Positions 59,970 through 64,000 of a stretch of DNA of 64,000 nt are shown piece after piece. A program made the translations under genes and the position numbers. The stretch comes from Chlorocebus sabaeus (lineage: Eukaryota > Chordata > Mammalia > Primates > Cercopithecidae). The notes beneath the pieces are model-generated. The model saw nothing but the letters and a program-made list of their open reading frames with translations, made no database searches and was not told the DNA's origin. The stretch spans positions 496,001-560,000 of the forward strand of contig NW_027328081.1 of the NCBI RefSeq assembly GCF_047675955.1, read 5' to 3'. Every line of letters begins with the position of its first letter. Position 1 is the stretch's first letter.

Positions 59970-61344
59970 AAGCTTCTTTCCAGTTTTGAACGGAAGATAT
60001 TCCCTTTTTCACCATTGCCCTCTATGGGCTTCCAAATATCCCTTTGCCAATTCCACAAGAACAGCCTTAGCGAAACGCTTCTTGAAGGGAAATATGTAAC
60101 TCTGTGAGATGAATTAACAGAACACAGAGCAGTTTCTCAGAAAGCTTCTTTCCAGTTTTGAACGGAAGATATTTCCTTTTTCACCATAGCCCTCTATGGG
60201 CTTCCAAATATACCTTTGCCAATTCCACATGAACAGCCTTAGCGAAAGGCTTCTTGAAGGGAAAGGTGTAACTCTGTGAGATGAATTAACAGAACACAGA
60301 GCAGTTTCTCAGAAAGCCTCTTTCCAGTTTTGAACGGAAGATATTTCCTTTTTCACCGTAGCCCTCTATGGGCTTCCAAATATTCCTTTGCCAATTCCAC
60401 AAGAACAGCCTTAGCGAAAGGCTTCTTGAAGGGAAATATGTAACTCTGTGAGATGAATTAACAGAACACAGAGCAGTTTCTCAGAAAGCTTCTTTCCAGT
60501 TTTGAACGGAAGATATTTCCTTTTTCACCATAGCCCTCTATGGGCTTCCAAATATTCCTTTGCCAATTCCCCAAAAACAGCCTTAGCGAAAGGCTTCTTG
60601 ATAGGAAAGACGTAACTCTGTGAGATGAATTAACAGAACACAGAGCAGTTTCTCAGAAAGCTTCTTTCCAGTTTTGAACGGAAGATATTTCCTTTTTCAC
60701 CATAGCCCTCTAGGGGTTCCAAATATCCCTTTGCCAATTCCACAAGAACAGCCTTAGCGAAAGGCATCTTGAAGGGAAAGATGTAACTCTGTGAGATGAA
60801 TTAACAGAGCACAGAGCAGTTTCTCAGAAAGCTTCTTTCCAGTTTTGAACGGAAGATATTTCCTTTTTCACCATAGCCCTCTATGGGCTTCTAAATATCC
60901 CTTTTCCAATTCCACAAGAACAGCCTTAGCGAAAGGCTTCTGGAAGAGAAAGATGTAACTCTGTGAGATGAATTAACAGAACACAGAGCAGTTTCTCAGA
61001 AAGCTTTTTTCCAGTTTTGAACGGAAGATATTTCCTTTTTCACCATAGCCCTCTATGGGCTTCCAAATATCCCTTTGCCAATTCCACAAGAACAGCCTTA
61101 GCGAAAGACTTCTTGAAGGGAAAGATGTAACTCTGTGAGATGAATTAACAGAACACAAAGCAGTTTCTCAGAAAGCTTCTTTCCAGTTTTGAACGGAAGA
61201 TATTTCCTTTTTCACCATAGCCCTCTATGGGCTTCCAAATATCCCTTTGCCAATTCCACAAGAACAGCCTTAGCGAAAGGCATCTTGAAGGGAAAGATGT
61301 AACTCTGTGAGATGAATTAACAGAACACAGAGCAGTTTCTCAGA
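59970..61344 (-). repeat. Block A 8-mer, 1,375 bp
   Basis: Starts are 59,970 (A1), 60,142, 60,314, 60,486 (A4), 60,658 (A5, CTAGGGGTTCC), 60,829, 61,001 and 61,173 (A8). Here A4 has the full CCAGTTTTGAACGG, so it is 172 bp, and the 2-bp loss is absent. The unit is therefore 1,375 bp. This is a conversion-like mixture of A4 end markers with a consensus start. Confidence 0.87.
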
Positions 61345-62203
61345 AAGCTTCTTTCCAGTTTTGAACGGAAGATATTCCCTTTTTCACCATTGCCCTCTAT
61401 GGGCTTCCAAATATCCCTTTGCCAATTCCACAAGAACAGCCTTAGCGAAACGCTTCTTGAAGGGAAATATGTAACTCTGTGAGATGAATTAACAGAACAC
61501 AGAGCAGTTTCTCAGAAAGCTTCTTTCCAGTTTTGAACCGAAGATATTTCCTTTTTCACCATAGCCCTCTATGGGCTTCCAAATATCCCTTTGCCAATTC
61601 CACATGAACAGCCTTAGCGAAAGGCTTCTTGAAGGGAAATGTGTAACTCTGTGAGATGAATTAACAGAACACAGAGCAGTTTCTCAGAAAGCTTCTTTCC
61701 AGTTTTGAACGGAAGATATTTCCTTTTTCACCGTAGCCCTCTATGGGCTTCCAAATATCCCTTTGCCAATTCCACAAGAACAGCCTTAGCGAAAGGCTTC
61801 TTGAAGGGAAATATGTAACTCTGTGAGATGAATTAACAGAACACAGAGCAGTTTCTCAGAAAGCTTCTTTCCAATTTGAACGGAAGATATTTCCTTTTTC
61901 ACCATAGCCCTCTATGGGCTTCCAAATATCCCTTTGCCAATTCCCCAAAAACAGCCTTAGCGAAAGGCTTCTTGATAGGAAAGACGTAACTCTGTGAGAT
62001 GAATTAACAGAACACAGAGCAGTTTCTCAGAAAGCTTCTTTCCAGTTTTGAACGGAAGATATTTCCTTTTTCACCATAGCCCTCTATGGGCTTCCAAATA
62101 TCCCTTTGCCAATTCCACAAGAACAGCCTTAGCGAAAGGCATCTTGAAGGGAAAGATGTAACTCTGTGAGATGAATTAACAGAACACAGAGCAGTTTCTC
62201 AGA
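61345..62203 (-). repeat. Block A partial copy, A1-A5
   Basis: Starts are 61,345 (A1), 61,517 (A2 type with ATCCCTTTG, GAACCGAAG and AAATGTGTAAC), 61,689 (A3 type but with AAGCTTC), 61,861 (A4 type with CCAATTTG, 1 bp short) and 62,032 (A5 type without TAGGGG). It parallels 48,278-49,135 and is followed by the same GCGAACGACTT monomer. Confidence 0.84.
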
Positions 62204-64000
62204 AAGCTTCTTTCCAGTTTTGAACGGAAGATATTTCCTTTTTCACCATAGCCCTCTATGGGCTTCCAAATATCCCTTTGCCAATTCCACAAGAACAGCC
62301 TTAGCGAACGACTTCTTGAAGGGAAAGATGTAACTCTGTGTGATGAATTAACAGAACACAAAGCAGTTTCTCAGAAAGCTTCTTTCCAGTTTTGAACGGA
62401 AGATATTTCCTTTTTCACCATAGCCTTCTATGGGCTTCGAAATATCCCTTTGCCAATTCCAAAAGAACAGCCTTATCGAAAGGCTTCTTGAAGGGAAAGA
62501 TGTAACTCTGTCAGATGAATTAACAGAACAGAGAGCAGTTTCTCAGAAAGATTCTTTCCAGTTTTGAACGGAAGATATTTCCTTTTTCACCATAGCCCTC
62601 TATGGGCTTCCAAATATTAGTTTGCCAATTCCACAAGAACAGCCTTAGCGAAAGGCATCTTGAAGGGAAAGATGTAACTCTGTGAGATGAATTAACAGAA
62701 CACAGAGCAGTTTCTCAGAAAGCTGCTTTCCAGTTTTGAACGGAAGATATTTCCTTTTTCACCATAGCCCTCTATGGGCTTCCAAATATCCCTTTGCCTA
62801 TTCCACAAAAACAGCCTTAGCGAAAGGCTTCTAGAAGGGAAAGATGTAACTCTGTGAGATGAATTAACAGAACACAGAGCAGTTTCTCAGAAACCTTCTT
62901 TCCAGTTTTGAGCGGAAGATATTTCCTTTTTCACCATAGCCCTCTATGGGCTTCCAAATATCCCTTTGCCAATTCCACAAGAACAGCCTTATCGAAAGGC
63001 TTCTTGAAGGGAAAGATGTAACTCTGTGAGATGAATTAACAGAACAGAGAGCAGTTTCTCAGAAAGTTTCTTTCCAGTTTTGAACGGAAGATATTTCCTT
63101 TTTCACCATAGCCCTCTATGGGCTTCCAAATATTACTTTGCCAATTCCACAAGAACAGCGTTAGCGAAAGGCATCTTGAAGGGAAAGATGTAACTCTGTG
63201 AGATGAATTAACAGAACACAGAGCAGTTTCTCAGAAAGCTGCTTTCCAGTTTTGAACGGAAGATATTTCCTTTTTCACCATAGCCCTCTATGGGCTTCCA
63301 AATATCCCTTTGCCAATTCCACAAGAACAGCCTTAGCGAAAGGCTTCTTGAAGGGAAAGATGTAACTCTGTGAGATGAATTAACAGAACACAGAGCAGTT
63401 TCTCAGAAAGCTTCTTTCCAGTTTTGACGGAAGATATTTCCTTTTTCACCATAGCCCTCTATGGGCTTCCAAATATCCCTTTGCCAATTCCAAAAGAACA
63501 GCCTTAGCGAAAGGCTTCTTGAAGGGAAAGATGTAACTCTGTGAGATGAATTAACAGAACACAGAGCAGTTTCTCAGAAAGCTTCTTTCCAGTTTTGAAC
63601 GCAAGATATTTCCTTTTTCACCATAGCCTTCTATGGGCTTCCAAATTTACCTTTGCCAATTCCACAAGAACAGGCTTAGCGAAAGGCTTCTTGAAGGGAA
63701 AGATGTAACTCTGTGAGATGAATTAACAGAACACAGAGCAGTTTCTCAGAAAGCTTCTTTCCAGTTTTGAACGGAAGATATTTCCTTTTTCACCTTAGCC
63801 CTCTATGGGCTTCCAAATATCCCTTTGCCAATTCCACAAGAACAGCCTTAGCAAAAGATTTCTTGAAGGGAAAGATGTAACTCTGTGAGATGAATTAACA
63901 GAACAAAGAGCAGTTTATCAGAAAGCTTCTTTCCAGTTTTGAACGGAAGATATTTCCTTTTTCACCATAGCCCTCTATGTGCTTCCAAATATCCCTTTGC
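62204..64000 (-). repeat. Block C then block B, cut by window end
   Basis: Monomers: GCGAACGACTT (62,204), GGCTTCGAAAT/TTATCG (62,376), ATTAGTTTG (62,548), AAGCTGC with CCTATTCC and CTTCTAG (62,720), GAGCGG/TTATCG (62,892), ATTACTTTG (63,064), AAGCTGC (63,236), a 171-bp monomer with TTTTGACGG (63,408), CGCAAG with AATTTACC (63,579), ACCTTAGCC (63,751) and TTTATCAG (63,923, truncated at the window end). It parallels 49,136-51,027 but lacks the TATTTGCTTTTT monomer. The array continues to the right. Confidence 0.83.

Larger units (their letters stand above)
1..64000 (-). repeat. Alpha-satellite array, 172-bp monomers, about 372 copies
   Basis: The entire window is head-to-tail alpha-satellite DNA. 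The conserved core read on the + strand (GAAGATATTTCCTTTTTCAC, the GCTTCCAAATATC stretch, AACTCTGTGAGATGAAT) is the reverse complement of the alpha-satellite consensus, so the array is given as minus strand. Counting from AAGCTT at 152 to the same position at 63,923 gives 371 monomers; the 41-bp net shortfall from 371 x 172 is accounted for by single monomers with 1-3 bp indels (for example 1-bp losses at CCAGTTTGAACGG). There is no inversion, transposon, gap or unique insert. Low divergence between monomers and intact register indicate a homogenised array core rather than a decayed flank. The HindIII-bearing 172-bp form matches African green monkey component alpha as I remember it; Cercopithecus is the main alternative. 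Confidence 0.97.

Noticed and set aside
638..62361. Short open reading frames of 60-77 codons recurring throughout on both strands, many with near-identical peptides
   Set aside because: They recur once per repeat type, arise from the 172-bp satellite frame (172 is not a multiple of 3, so frames shift each monomer), end at fixed repeat positions and follow the block structure. They show no codon-level constraint and there is no gene context.
1..64000. A CRISPR array or bacterial repeat region
   Set aside because: There are no short repeats with unique spacers. The whole 172-bp unit is repeated without unique sequence and matches primate alpha satellite.
1..64000. Human or ape higher-order alpha satellite
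   Set aside because: Monomers within an ape higher-order repeat differ by about 20-40% and alternate A/B boxes. Here neighbours are very similar, the length is 172 bp and the HindIII site is widespread.
1..64000. Macaque/baboon-type dimeric array of about 340 bp
   Set aside because: Consecutive monomers do not alternate between two classes. The same types repeat at 8 or more monomers and plain monomers may stand side by side.
1..64000. Transposable element, processed pseudogene or tRNA insertion
   Set aside because: Monomer register is intact from end to end and every stretch can be assigned to a monomer type. No poly-A tract, target-site duplication or foreign sequence was seen.

Overview
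The whole window is one uninterrupted block of tandem alpha-satellite DNA, the centromeric satellite of higher primates. I see no gene, no RNA gene, no transposon and no unique sequence. The monomer is 172 bp (about 41% G+C). Counted by hand from one HindIII-site position (AAGCTT) to the next, there are 371 complete monomers between 152 and 63,922, plus a partial monomer at each end. The register never breaks: the distance equals 371 x 172 less a net 41 bp, and that deficit is fully explained by small indels in identifiable monomers. All copies lie in one orientation, and the + strand here is the reverse complement of the usual alpha-satellite orientation.

The likely host is an Old World monkey of the tribe Cercopithecini, most probably an African green monkey (Chlorocebus) or a close Cercopithecus relative. 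The reasons are the simple 172-bp period, an AAGCTT site in most monomers (the classic HindIII 'component alpha' of African green monkey), very low divergence between neighbouring monomers, and no CENP-B box. Human and ape arrays have strongly diverged 171-bp monomers with A/B boxes, and macaque and baboon arrays are dimeric at about 340 bp. The species call rests on recall of the family and was not searched.

The array is not simply monomeric. Diagnostic substitutions and indels occur in fixed orders. I name four recurring programmes. Block A is an 8-monomer unit of 1,372-1,375 bp. Block B is a run of up to 12 monomers that usually precedes A. Block C is a short run marked by TTATCG, ATTAGTTTG and AAGCTGC variants. 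Block D is a run marked by a GAAAAATTTCTC variant. Blocks are cut, joined and tandemly duplicated.

Layout: 1-6.2 kb is A-C-A; 6.7-16.3 kb is a direct tandem duplication of a 28-monomer unit (4,814 bp); 14.9-18.4 kb is a 10-monomer duplication (1,718 bp); 17.7-25.2 kb is a 22-monomer duplication (3,782 bp); 25.6-28.3 kb is a 9-monomer duplication (1,548 bp, second copy incomplete); 28.3-32.1 kb is B, A, C and A fragments; 32.1-37.6 kb is D followed by a nearly perfect 14-monomer duplication (2,407 bp); 37.6-43.1 kb is B, C and A; 43.1-49.1 kb is B followed by A-A-A(partial) at 1,372-bp spacing; 49.1-54.3 kb is C, B and D; 54.3-58.2 kb is a second, rearranged 2,407-bp duplication; 58.2-64.0 kb is B-A-A-C.

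The short open reading frames present are a by-product of the repeat and recur with it; none is called as a gene. The functional role to be expected is centromere or pericentromere chromatin. The 17-bp pJ-alpha motif and several short dyads are kept in most monomers.
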